Positions 41,848-49,963 of a stretch of DNA of 64,000 nucleotides are shown in pieces. The position numbers and the translations under genes were made by a program. Position 1 is the first letter of the stretch; the number at the start of each line of letters is the position of its first letter. This DNA is from an uncultured Jannaschia sp. (lineage in GTDB: Bacteria > Pseudomonadota > Alphaproteobacteria > Rhodobacterales > Rhodobacteraceae): positions 62,001-126,000 of the forward strand of contig NZ_CANLTQ010000006.1 of the NCBI RefSeq assembly GCF_947494025.1, read 5' to 3'. A model generated the notes under the pieces. It was not told where the DNA came from and did not search any database. It saw only the letters and a program-made list of their open reading frames with translations.

Positions 41848-42317
41848 ACCTCGCCCGTGCCATCCATTTCGACGAAAGCGACCGCAACGTCTTCCACGTT
41901 CCCGCGCGGACCGGGGAATGGTGCATCTCCGGCGGGTTCGAATTCTCGAACTGGACGGAGGGCGACCTTGTCGGCAAGGCGCGGCAGGCCTTCGCGAACG
42001 GGTGGCTGGGGCTCGAGACCTTCGGCCGCGTCACCTTCGTGGCCGTCACACGGATCGAGCCGACCGAGCGCGAGGCGCTGATCGCGGCGCTGGCCGATCA
42101 CTTCGTTACGGTGCACGGTGCGCCCGACCGCGCCGCCGCCTGGCCGGTCGCGATGCAGGAGATCGACGCGATGGCCGATCTTTGCGAGGGGGTGGAGCCG
42201 AACCGGGTGATGATCGTCGCGCGCGAGCTGGGCGAGGCCGGGGTGCGCGAGGTGTTCCGCATCCTCGCGCCGCGCGACGCCGAGCTTGCGCAGGTGGCGG
42301 TCCACGGCGACGAATGA
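41844..42317 (+). CDS. DUF6505 family protein
   Basis: A 157-residue soluble protein with no cysteine cluster or membrane segment. Core stretches are RAIHFDESDRNVFHVPARTG, EWCISGGFEFSNWTEGDLVG, ARQAFANGWLGLETFGRVTF and HFVTVHGAPD. I recognise it as DUF6505, a family that accompanies DUF6494 and Mrp beside FDH genes. No function is known. It is the last plus-strand gene of the module, 46 bases from the convergent tungstate transporter genes. Confidence 0.8.
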   Translation: MNLARAIHFDESDRNVFHVPARTGEWCISGGFEFSNWTEGDLVGKARQAFANGWLGLETFGRVTFVAVTRIEPTEREALIAALADHFVTVHGAPDRAAAWPVAMQEIDAMADLCEGVEPNRVMIVARELGEAGVREVFRILAPRDAELAQVAVHGDE

Positions 42318-42363
42318 CGCGCGCCGCGGGGGCGGATGCGTATTCCGGTCAGGAAGAAGCGGT

Positions 42364-43167
42364 CTAGTTCTCCTCCTCGGCGTTGAAGAAGAACACCTGC
42401 TCGCCCATGATACGGTAGCTGTCGATCAGCGTCCGGGCGCGTTCCGAGACGAGCCAGTCCTCGAGCTGCGCGGCGAGATCGCCCTTCACGCTTGGATGGG
42501 CCTGGGGGTTCACCGGCAGGTAGGCGTACTGGTTGAACATCGCGGGGTCGCCCTCGTAATCGACGGCCATGCCCTCCTGATTGCCGAAGTTGAGCCAGCT
42601 CGCCCGGTCCGACAGGACGTAGGCGCCCATGCCGGCCGCCGTGTTGAGCGCCGCGCCCATGCCGGCGCCGACAGGGCGGTACCAGCCGCCCTCCGGCTCG
42701 ACGCCCGCGGCGTTCCAGAGCGCGAGCTCCGCCTTGTGGGTGCCGCTGTCGTCGCCGCGGCTCACGAAGGGCGCTTCCGTTTCCGCGATGCGGGCCATCG
42801 CGTCTGCGGCGGAGGCGGAGCCCTGGACGCTGGCCGGATCCTCCTCGGGGCCGACGATGATGAAGTCGTTGTACATGATCTCCCGCCGGTGCGTGGCATG
42901 GCCGGCCTCGACGAAGGCCTCCTCGTCGGGACGCGAATGGACGAGAACGGCGTCGACGTCGCCTGCCTCCCCCAGGCGCAGCGCCTGTCCGGTGCCGACG
43001 ACGACGAGTTCGACCTCGATGCCCGTGTCGATCTCGATCTCCGGCAGGAGGGTCTCGGCGAGGCCCGAATTCTGGAACGAGGTCGTGGCTGCCATGCGCA
43101 TCGTCTCGGCATGGCCGAGGGTGGGCAGGACGAGCGCGACCGCGAGCGCGGCGAGGATGCGAATCAT
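42364..43167 (-). CDS. tupA: Tungstate ABC transporter substrate-binding protein
   Basis: A 267-residue periplasmic binding protein: signal peptide IRILAALAVALVLPTLGHA, then the TupA motifs MAATTSFQNSGLAETLLPEI, VVVGTGQALRLGEAGDVDAV and LVHSRPDEEAF with the conserved His. MYNDFIIVGPEEDPA, PFVSRGDDSGTHKAEL and SDRASWLNF follow. These distinguish TupA (tungstate) from ModA (molybdate). It is the last gene of the minus-strand tupBCA set, convergent with the FDH maturation operon, which fits supply of W to formate dehydrogenase. Confidence 0.92.
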   Translation of the reverse strand: MIRILAALAVALVLPTLGHAETMRMAATTSFQNSGLAETLLPEIEIDTGIEVELVVVGTGQALRLGEAGDVDAVLVHSRPDEEAFVEAGHATHRREIMYNDFIIVGPEEDPASVQGSASAADAMARIAETEAPFVSRGDDSGTHKAELALWNAAGVEPEGGWYRPVGAGMGAALNTAAGMGAYVLSDRASWLNFGNQEGMAVDYEGDPAMFNQYAYLPVNPQAHPSVKGDLAAQLEDWLVSERARTLIDSYRIMGEQVFFFNAEEEN

Positions 43168-43871
43168 TCGACGATGTCTCCCTTCAGGAAGGCGCGGGCC
43201 TCGGGGGTCTGGGGCGACGCGAAAAATGTTTCGACCGGCCCGGTTTCATGCACGCGGCCATGCAAGAGGAAGATGACGTCGGATGCAATCCGGCGCGCCT
43301 GTCCCATGTCATGGGTGGCGATTATGAGCCGTGTTCGCGCGGATGCCCCGATCAGCCGCGTCTCGATCTCCCGCATCGCGCGCCCATCGAGCGCGGCGCA
43401 GGGCTCGTCCGCGAAGAGGATCTCCGGCGCGGTGACGAGCGCGCGGGCGAGGGCGAGGCGCTGCATCTCGCCCCCCGAGAGGGAGGGCGCGGATTGCGCG
43501 AGCTTGTCGGAAAGGTCGAACCGCGCCGCCTGCGCCTCGGCCCGGGCGTGCGCCTCCGCGCGGGGCAGGCCGCGCAGGCGAAGGGGATACGCGAGGTTGG
43601 CCAGAACCGTCCGACGCAGCGCGATCGGCTGCTGGAAGACATAGGCCTGCCGCGTGCGGGCCTGTGTGTCCGGCAGGGACCACTCGACCCGGCCGGAAGC
43701 GGGCCGTTGCAGCCCGTGCATCATGCGCAGGAGCGAGGTCTTGCCCGACCCGTTCGGCCCGATCACCGCGGTGATGCTGCCGGCGCCGATCTCGAGGTCG
43801 ACCGGCCCCACGAGCCGCTTGCCCCGCCGGGCGAGCGTGGCGCCCGAAAGGCGCAGGGGGAGGGCCGTCAC
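43164..43871 (-). CDS. tupC: Tungstate ABC transporter ATP-binding protein
   Basis: A 235-residue ATPase: Walker A GPNGSGKT at 38-45, Q-loop VFQQPIAL, signature LSGGEMQR, Walker B ILFADEPCAAL and switch His in IATHDMGQAR. The start is GTG; 43871 overlaps the permease stop (GTGA), and a tandem GTG at 43874 is equally possible. The stop overlaps the tupA start. Confidence 0.92.
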   Translation of the reverse strand: MTALPLRLSGATLARRGKRLVGPVDLEIGAGSITAVIGPNGSGKTSLLRMMHGLQRPASGRVEWSLPDTQARTRQAYVFQQPIALRRTVLANLAYPLRLRGLPRAEAHARAEAQAARFDLSDKLAQSAPSLSGGEMQRLALARALVTAPEILFADEPCAALDGRAMREIETRLIGASARTRLIIATHDMGQARRIASDVIFLLHGRVHETGPVETFFASPQTPEARAFLKGDIVE

Positions 43872-44572
43872 CACGTGCCCCGCCGTTCCGTGCGCATGAT
43901 CCAGTGGCTGGCCCAGCTGACCGTGAGGGACAGGCCGATGAGGACGACCCCGAGCCCGATGGCAAGCGCGAAGTCGCCCCGCCCGGTTTCCAGCGCGATG
44001 GCCGTGGTGAGCACCCGCGTGGCGCCGTCGATGTTGCCGCCCACGATCATGATCGCGCCGACCTCGCCGATGGCGCGCCCGAAGCCCGCGAGCGCCGCCG
44101 TGAGCAGGGCGCGGCGCCCGTCGATCAGAAGAGTGGCGATGCGCTGCCACCGCGTCGCGTTCATGGAGATCAGCAGGTCGTGGTAGACCGCCCAGAGGTC
44201 GCGCAGCGCCTGATGGGCGATCGAGGCGACGAGCGGGGTGATGATGACGACCTGCGCCACGATCATCGCCGCGGGCGTGAACAGAAGCCCAAGCACGCCC
44301 AGCGGTCCGGAGCGCGACAGCAGCAGGTACACGACGAGGCCCACGACGACGGGGGGCAGCGCGATCAGCGCGTTCATCGTGGCGATGACGAAGCGGCGTT
44401 GGCGGAAGCGCCAGACGGCGAGCGCCCCGCCGAGCGGCAAGCCGATCGCGCAGGCGACCGCGAGGGCCGACAGGGTCACGCGCAGCGACCGGAGCGTGAT
44501 CTCGATGAGTTCCGCGTCGAGCGTGAGGATCAGGCGCAAGGCCTCGCCCAAACCGGCCAGCAAATCGTTCAT
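43868..44572 (-). CDS. tupB: Tungstate ABC transporter permease
   Basis: A 234-residue inner-membrane permease with about five to six helices. These include LRSLRVTLSALAVACAIGLP, VVVGLVVYLLLSRSGPLGV and AAMIVAQVVIITPLVASIAH. The ABC-interacting EAA-like loop is DLLISMNATRWQRIATLLID, and AALAGFGRAIGEVGAIMIVG is typical of sulfate/tungstate permeases. A GGGAGG ribosome-binding site precedes ATG 44572. It is the first gene of tupBCA. Confidence 0.92.
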   Translation of the reverse strand: MNDLLAGLGEALRLILTLDAELIEITLRSLRVTLSALAVACAIGLPLGGALAVWRFRQRRFVIATMNALIALPPVVVGLVVYLLLSRSGPLGVLGLLFTPAAMIVAQVVIITPLVASIAHQALRDLWAVYHDLLISMNATRWQRIATLLIDGRRALLTAALAGFGRAIGEVGAIMIVGGNIDGATRVLTTAIALETGRGDFALAIGLGVVLIGLSLTVSWASHWIMRTERRGTW

Positions 44573-44608
44573 CGCGCCTCCCGGCCGCCAGATGGACCGG
44601 CCCGGCGC

Positions 44609-44625
44609 CGGGGTTCAAGTCCCCG
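44609..44625. repeat. T-arm-like hairpin in the tupB 5' region
   Basis: A perfect 5-bp stem CGGGG/CCCCG encloses TTCAAGT, exactly like a tRNA T-arm, 37-53 bases upstream of the tupB start (on the minus strand it is in the leader). The rest of a tRNA cannot be folded around it: no 5' acceptor partner, D-arm or anticodon arm. It may be a leader structure or chance. Confidence 0.4.
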
Positions 44626-44706
44626 CCGGACGCTTCGTTGACGGAGGCGGCTCCGCTGGATAGAGGCGACGACGTCGACGCGCCAGCATTGTCCAGGAAC
44701 TCCAGC

Positions 44707-46536
44707 TTGTCCGATAAAACCAGCCTCTACGCCGCCTTCCACAAGACCGCGCCCATGATCGATGCGCCCTTCGTCGTGCCGATCCACGTGGGCCGCGCGA
44801 CGTCCGCGGCTCCGCTGCGCGACATGATCGGGGATGACACGGGCGACAACATCTCGGCCAAGAATGCCGGGTATTGCGAACTGACCGCGCTTTACTGGGC
44901 GTGGAAGAACGACCGGGAAAGCGACCGGATCGGGCTGATGCACTACCGCCGGATGCTCGACGTCGCCGGCACCTTCGAGGGGTCGCAGGCGGAACTCTTC
45001 GTGGACCGCTTCAACAGCCGGGACTGGGCGCGGCGGACCGGCGCATGGCTGGAGCGCGACGGCGGGGATTTCGACATCGTCGTGCCGAAGCTGCACGAGA
45101 TGGGGCGCACGGTCGAGGAGAACTATCGCCACGGCCACGCCGCCGTCGATTTCGACGTGCTGCGCGAGATTATCACGGAGCACTACCCGGAATTCCGCGA
45201 GGACTTCGAGACCGACGCGGAAGGCTACACGATTCGCCTCGGCAACATGTTCCTGATGCGCCGTGCGATCTTCGAGCCCTATTGCGAATGGCTCTTCGAT
45301 ATCCTCGGACGGATCGAGGCGCGCGACATCGACCGTTCGAACTACTCGCCTTTCCAGGTCCGCTACCTCGGCTTCATCGCGGAGCGCCTGCTCGGCGTCT
45401 ACCTGCGCCACCTGCAACGCACCCGGCCCGAGATCCGCGTGCGCGAGGTGAACATCGTCAACACGTCGCGGGCGCTGTTCGTGCCCTACATCACCGACAA
45501 CAGCTGCAACGCGCCCGAGGACGTAAACATCGCCTTCTCGGCCGACCGGTTCTACCTGCCGCATACGGCGGCGATGCTGCATTCCGTCCTGTCGCGGGCC
45601 GACCCGTCGCGCCGGATCAACCTGTTCTTCCTGCATACCGACATCCGGCCTGCGCCGATGTCGATGTTGATGGAGGGCCTCGACGTACATCCGAACGTGC
45701 GTTTCCACGAGCTCAATGCGGGCGACACCTTCGCCGAGAGCTATCGCTCCGCAACGCGCGCGCCGTCCAACGCGACCTACAACCGTTTCCTCCTCTTCGA
45801 GCTGCTGCCGGGACTGGACCGGCTGCTCTATCTCGACGTCGACATGATCGTGCTGGGCGACATCTGCGAGATCTACGACACCGACATGGGCGGCAAGCCG
45901 CTCGGCGCGGTGATGGACCACATCATGACGCGCACGCTGACGGGGGAGACGCCGACGATCGACCCGGAGGTGCCCGACCTGGGCACCTATCAGCGCGAGG
46001 TTCTGGGGCTGACCGACGACCAGATCGCGCGCTACATCAATGCGGGGCTTCTCCTGTTCGACTTCCGCGCGATGGACGTGGAAGCGACGGGGCGGACGCT
46101 CTTCGCCCGCGCGCGGGAAGGACGCTACCTGTTCCGCGATCAAGACATCCTGAACATGCACTTCAAGGACGACCTCCACATCCTTCCGGACGAGTGGAAC
46201 GTCTTCAATACGATCGTCGCGGGGTACGATCGTGTGCCGGCCGCGAACCACACGCGCGCCATGGCGGCCCGGAAGGCTCCGAAGCTGATCCATTATGCCG
46301 CCGGGGATTACAAACCCTGGAACGCGCTGCCGGTCCCGCTGGCCCGGCATTACTGGGATGCCTTGCGCGAGACGAACTTCTTTGCCGAGGTGGTCGGGCG
46401 GGTGAAGAACCGCGCCGGATCCATGCGGCAGGGCCATCTGCTCGTTCGGGCCGGCCGGAACCTTGCGGAGCGTGTGCCCGCGCTGAAGCCGGCCCTTCTG
46501 CGCGGCTACGTCATGCTGCGCGATCTCAGACGCTGA
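44707..46536 (+). CDS. Two-domain glycosyltransferase: DUF4422 fused to GT8
   Basis: A 609-residue enzyme for surface-polysaccharide synthesis. Residues about 5-265 are a DUF4422 domain: TSLYAAFHKTAPMIDAPFVV, then PIHVGRA, CELTALYWAWKN, IGLMHYRRML and YSPFQVRYLGFIAERLLGVY. From about 275 a GT8 domain starts with DVNIAFSADRFYLPHTAAML, has the metal-binding DxD in LYLDVDMIVLGD, and QDILNMHFKDDLHILPDEWN and LIHYAAGDYKPW near the end. Start: TTG 44707 has AGGAA seven bases upstream and begins right at DUF4422. TTG 44638 is also in frame but lacks a ribosome-binding site. It precedes a bidirectional terminator and converges with sqdB. Confidence 0.88.
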   Translation: MSDKTSLYAAFHKTAPMIDAPFVVPIHVGRATSAAPLRDMIGDDTGDNISAKNAGYCELTALYWAWKNDRESDRIGLMHYRRMLDVAGTFEGSQAELFVDRFNSRDWARRTGAWLERDGGDFDIVVPKLHEMGRTVEENYRHGHAAVDFDVLREIITEHYPEFREDFETDAEGYTIRLGNMFLMRRAIFEPYCEWLFDILGRIEARDIDRSNYSPFQVRYLGFIAERLLGVYLRHLQRTRPEIRVREVNIVNTSRALFVPYITDNSCNAPEDVNIAFSADRFYLPHTAAMLHSVLSRADPSRRINLFFLHTDIRPAPMSMLMEGLDVHPNVRFHELNAGDTFAESYRSATRAPSNATYNRFLLFELLPGLDRLLYLDVDMIVLGDICEIYDTDMGGKPLGAVMDHIMTRTLTGETPTIDPEVPDLGTYQREVLGLTDDQIARYINAGLLLFDFRAMDVEATGRTLFARAREGRYLFRDQDILNMHFKDDLHILPDEWNVFNTIVAGYDRVPAANHTRAMAARKAPKLIHYAAGDYKPWNALPVPLARHYWDALRETNFFAEVVGRVKNRAGSMRQGHLLVRAGRNLAERVPALKPALLRGYVMLRDLRR

Positions 46537-46543
46537 AACGAGG

Positions 46544-46565
46544 AACGGCGCCCGAAGGCGCCGTT
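46544..46565. terminator. Bidirectional terminator between the DUF4422-GT8 gene and sqdB
   Basis: A perfect 9-bp stem, AACGGCGCC (46544-46552) with GGCGCCGTT (46557-46565), closes on a CGAA loop, which on the minus-strand transcript is a UUCG tetraloop. Thymines and pyrimidines follow on the plus side (TTTCCCATTTCC), and on the minus side the sequence reads CCTCGTTTC. It serves both convergent genes. Confidence 0.8.
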
Positions 46566-46587
46566 TCCCATTTCCATCGCAACCGGC

Positions 46588-47745
46588 TTACCGCCAGAGC
46601 GACACGCAGGGGATCTTCGTCTTGTCGCAGCGCCCGGCGTACTTCGCGGCGATGTCGCGTACCTCGTCCATCACCCCTTCCGAGAGCTTGATCGGCTCGA
46701 GGCCGAGCCCCAGAAACCGGTCGTTGGCGACGTGAAGGTCGTTCTCGTCGGCCTCGTTGCGCGGGTTGTCGAGATAGGCGATCTCGGCCCCGAGCTTGTC
46801 GGCGATCATCTGCGCGAGGTCGCGCACGCGGTGCGTCTCGGTCATCTGGTTGAGGATGTTGACCCGCTCGCCCTTCTGGGGCGGGTTCTCCAGCGCGAGC
46901 TCGATGCAGCGGCACGTGTCCTGGATGTGGATGAAGGCGCGCGTCTGGCCGCCGGTGCCGTGCACCGTCATCGGGTACTTCACCGCCGCCTGCATCAGGA
47001 AGCGGTTGAGCACTGTTCCGTAATCGCCGTCGTAGTCGAAGCGGTTGATGAGCCGTTCGTCGCGGCGCGTCTCCTCGGTCTGCGTGCCCCAGACGATGCC
47101 CTGATGGAGATCGGTGATCCGGACCTGATCGTTCTTGTTGTAGAAGTGGAAGAACAGCTGATCCTGCGACTTCGTCATGTGGTAGATCGAGCCGGGATTG
47201 GTCGGGTAGAGGATTTCCTGCTCGCTCTCGCCCACGGGCGTCTCGACGCGGACCTTGAGGTAGCCTTCGGGGATGCGCATGCCCGCGGTGCCGTAGCCGT
47301 AGACGCCCATCGTGCCGAGGTGGACGAGGTGGATGTCGAGGCCGGATTCCACGATTGCGGCGAGCACGTCGTTGGTGGCGTTGAGGTTGTTGTTCACCGT
47401 GTAGCGCTTGTGCGCGGCGGACTTCATCGAATAGGGCGCCGCGCGCTGCTCGGCGAAGTGCACGACGGCGTCGGGCTGCTCCTCCTGCAGGAGCGTCAGG
47501 AGCCGGTGGTAATGCTCGCCCACGGTGAAGTTGTGGTACTGGATCTCCTTGCCGGTAAGCTCCTTCCAGACGCGCAGGCGCTCCCCGATCGGACGGATCG
47601 GCGTCAGGCTGTCCACCTCGAGCTCGAGGTCGATGGCGCGCCGGGACAGGTTGTCGACGATGATGACGTCGTGTCCGCGCGCCGAAAGGTAGAGCGCGTT
47701 GGGCCAGCCGCAAAAGCCGTCTCCGCCGAGGATTATCACCTTCAT
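46588..47745 (-). CDS. sqdB: UDP-sulfoquinovose synthase (SQD1/SqdB family)
   Basis: A 385-residue extended-SDR enzyme making UDP-sulfoquinovose from UDP-glucose and sulfite. The family-specific start [20 protein letters not shown], the DNLSRR segment, [28 protein letters not shown], Tyr188-x-x-x-Lys192 in [12 protein letters not shown], and [20 protein letters not shown] are all SQD1 hallmarks. [17 protein letters not shown], also an SQD1 mark, follows. sqdD/sqdC/sqdX genes for sulfolipid are not adjacent. It sits among glycosyltransferases and a capsule exporter, so its product may enter an extracellular polysaccharide, which is inference. GGGAGC precedes ATG 47745. Confidence 0.9.
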   Translation of the reverse strand: MKVIILGGDGFCGWPNALYLSARGHDVIIVDNLSRRAIDLELEVDSLTPIRPIGERLRVWKELTGKEIQYHNFTVGEHYHRLLTLLQEEQPDAVVHFAEQRAAPYSMKSAAHKRYTVNNNLNATNDVLAAIVESGLDIHLVHLGTMGVYGYGTAGMRIPEGYLKVRVETPVGESEQEILYPTNPGSIYHMTKSQDQLFFHFYNKNDQVRITDLHQGIVWGTQTEETRRDERLINRFDYDGDYGTVLNRFLMQAAVKYPMTVHGTGGQTRAFIHIQDTCRCIELALENPPQKGERVNILNQMTETHRVRDLAQMIADKLGAEIAYLDNPRNEADENDLHVANDRFLGLGLEPIKLSEGVMDEVRDIAAKYAGRCDKTKIPCVSLWR

Positions 47746-47943
47746 GTGCACGTAGCTCCCATCGAATCGCACGGTCATTCGCGGGGCTGTATCGCCGCAT
47801 TTGTGGAGGAGGGCAAACACGGCCGTTGCAATCCTGTTACGCGACGGCAGGAGGTTTGCACTTCGGCCACGACGACCTTAGAGGTCCGTCCCAAGCGCCG
47901 GCCGGACGTCGCCGGACGGTGAACGGCAAGCGGGGCATTCGGT

Positions 47944-48900
47944 ATGCAGAACTCTTCCTCCCTGATCCTCGTCGGAGGGCTCGGCTTCGTCGGGCGCAAC
48001 ATCCTCGACGTCGTGGCGCGGGAGCCTGAATTCGCGGCGCTGGCGCCCGTGGTGATCGACGACCTGTCGAACGCGGCTCCGGGGCACGAGAAGGTCGACC
48101 TTCCGCGCCATGACGGCGGGTACGAGACGGATGCGGCGGTCGCGTTCCTCGACGAGCTGCCGCAGGAGCCTTCGGGGCGCACCTTCGTCTTTCTCGCCGG
48201 TGAGACGCGTGTCGCCGAAAGCAAGGATCGCCCCCTCGACTTCATCGAGGCCAACATCACCGGCCCGGCCCGTTTCGTCATGGAGGCGGTGCGCCCGGGC
48301 GACCGCTTCATTCTCGTTTCCACCGCGGGAGCGCTTTTCGACGGGACCTTCGAGGTCGGCGTCGACAGCGCCTATTGCCCGAAGAACTTCTACGGCGCGA
48401 CCAAGGCGGCGGAGGAGATGATCCTCGAGAAGCTGGTCGAGCTCCGGGGCGGGACGTTCCGCGTGGTGCGGCTGACCAACGTGTTCGGCCGGTTCTCCGA
48501 CAACAAGAAGAGCGCGATCCACGCCTTCACCCGCGCCGCGATCGAGGGGCGGAGCGTGTTCGTGAACGGCGACGGCGGGCAGAGCCGCGACTTCATCTAT
48601 GCGGGCGACGTGGGCTACGGCATCGCGACGCTCGCGCGGAAGCTGGTCGCGGGCGAGGAGACGGCGCGCATCAACATGCTGGGCAGCGGGCGCTCCACGT
48701 CGCTCATGGACGTGATCGCAGCGATCGAGACGGCGACGGGCCGGCCGCTCGCCTACGAGAAGGTGCCGGCCGAGGATCTGCTCGCGACGGAGCCGCGCGA
48801 CGTGATCGCCAATTCGAACGACGTCCGCCTCCTGCTCGGCGCGCATGTCACGGCCTTCGAGGACGGGATCGCGCAGACCTACAAGTATTATGCGGCCTGA
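47944..48900 (+). CDS. NAD-dependent epimerase/dehydratase family protein
   Basis: A 318-residue extended-SDR sugar-nucleotide enzyme. Its cofactor loop GGLGFVG is at 11-17, LAGETRVAESKDRPLDFIEA resembles the WcaG/GalE substrate region, and Tyr150-x-x-x-Lys154 lies in NFYGATKAAEE. VVRLTNVFGRFSDNKKS and GDGGQSRDFIYAGDV follow the normal epimerase order. It is probably UDP-glucose 4-epimerase-like or a related NDP-sugar epimerase/dehydratase; the exact sugar is unknown. It is divergent from sqdB across 198 bases. Confidence 0.86.
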   Translation: MQNSSSLILVGGLGFVGRNILDVVAREPEFAALAPVVIDDLSNAAPGHEKVDLPRHDGGYETDAAVAFLDELPQEPSGRTFVFLAGETRVAESKDRPLDFIEANITGPARFVMEAVRPGDRFILVSTAGALFDGTFEVGVDSAYCPKNFYGATKAAEEMILEKLVELRGGTFRVVRLTNVFGRFSDNKKSAIHAFTRAAIEGRSVFVNGDGGQSRDFIYAGDVGYGIATLARKLVAGEETARINMLGSGRSTSLMDVIAAIETATGRPLAYEKVPAEDLLATEPRDVIANSNDVRLLLGAHVTAFEDGIAQTYKYYAA

Positions 48901-48988
48901 CTCGCGCGGGGGCCGCTCGACCGCGCATGCCGCTCGCCCGGCGGCGCGGCATGGCCGGGTGTCGCCCCGTCCGTTCGAAAGACGCTGA

Positions 48989-49963
48989 ATGACGGCTATG
49001 CGGGTCTGGGCCGTGGTCGTGACGTTCGACCGCCGGGAACAGCTTGCGGTGACGCTGCGGCGGTTGCTGCAAAGCGGGCCGGCCGATCTTGCCGGCATCC
49101 TCGTCGTCGACAACGCCTCGACCGACGGCACCGGCGCCTGGCTGGCCGGATTGAAGGACCCGCGGCTGCATGTCCTGACCCTGCCGCGCAATCGCGGGGG
49201 CGCGGGCGGGTTCGAGGCGGGGATGCGGCACGCGATGGCGGAAACGGACGCCGACTGGATCTGCCTGATGGACGACGACGCCCGCCCGGCGGCGGACGCC
49301 TTCGCACGCTTCGGGAGCCGGCCGCGCGACGGCCGCGCCGCCTGGTTCGCGGCCGTCACTTATCCCGACGGCGCGATCTGCGAGATGAACCGCCCGTTGC
49401 TCGATCCGTTCGGCAGCGCGCGCGGCACGATCGCGGCGCTGTTCCGGGGGCGCGAGACGTTCCATCTTTCCCCCGAAGCCTTCAGGGGGGCGGAGCCGGT
49501 GGATATCGACGGCGGCTCCTTCGTCGGCGCGTTCCTGTCGCGGCGGGCGGTGGAGGCGGCAGGCTATCCGGACGGGCGGTTCTTCATCTACGGGGACGAC
49601 ACGACCTACACGCTGCGGCTCGGGCGCCACGCCGGTCCGCTGGGCTTCGACCCGACGGTCCGGTTCGAGCACGATTGCGGCACGACGATCGCGGGCACTC
49701 CGATCCGGCCCCTTTGGAAAGTGTACTACCTCTACCGGAACCGGGCGATGGTCTATCGCGCGGCCGTCGGGCGGGCGTGCGGCACGATGATCTATCTCGC
49801 CCTCGGCGTGGTCTGGCGGTTCCGGGCACGGCGGTACGGGGCCGACCGGGCCGCCTATATCCGCTTGTGGCGGGCGGCGGTGGCGGACGGTCTGGCCGGA
49901 CGGCTCGACCGCGAATTCGATGGGGTCCGCGCCCTCATCACCGGATCTGGACCCGGCCGTTGA
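48989..49963 (+). CDS. Glycosyltransferase family 2 protein (GlfT2-like)
   Basis: A 324-residue GT-A enzyme: VWAVVVTFDRREQLAVTLRR, then ILVVDNASTDGTGAWLAGL, LPRNRGGAGGFEAGMRHAM, the metal-binding DDD in ICLMDDDARPAADAF, and GGSFVGAFLSRRAVEAAGYP with FFIYGDDTTYTLRLGRHAG further on. These match galactofuranosyl/rhamnosyl GT2 enzymes such as GlfT2. Two in-frame ATGs exist (48989 and 48998). The C-terminus (WKVYYLYRNRAMVYRA) is amphipathic and may contact the membrane. The gene overlaps the convergent kpsM end by 26 bases. Confidence 0.88.
   Translation: MTAMRVWAVVVTFDRREQLAVTLRRLLQSGPADLAGILVVDNASTDGTGAWLAGLKDPRLHVLTLPRNRGGAGGFEAGMRHAMAETDADWICLMDDDARPAADAFARFGSRPRDGRAAWFAAVTYPDGAICEMNRPLLDPFGSARGTIAALFRGRETFHLSPEAFRGAEPVDIDGGSFVGAFLSRRAVEAAGYPDGRFFIYGDDTTYTLRLGRHAGPLGFDPTVRFEHDCGTTIAGTPIRPLWKVYYLYRNRAMVYRAAVGRACGTMIYLALGVVWRFRARRYGADRAAYIRLWRAAVADGLAGRLDREFDGVRALITGSGPGR

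Noticed and set aside
44590-44640. A tRNA gene around the TTCAAGT loop
   Set aside because: Only the T-arm folds; the acceptor partner, D-arm and anticodon arm are missing at the required distances.
44573-44700. Moco/Tuco riboswitch in the tupB leader
   Set aside because: The leader is short and apart from the T-arm-like hairpin shows none of the conserved riboswitch blocks that I could recognise.
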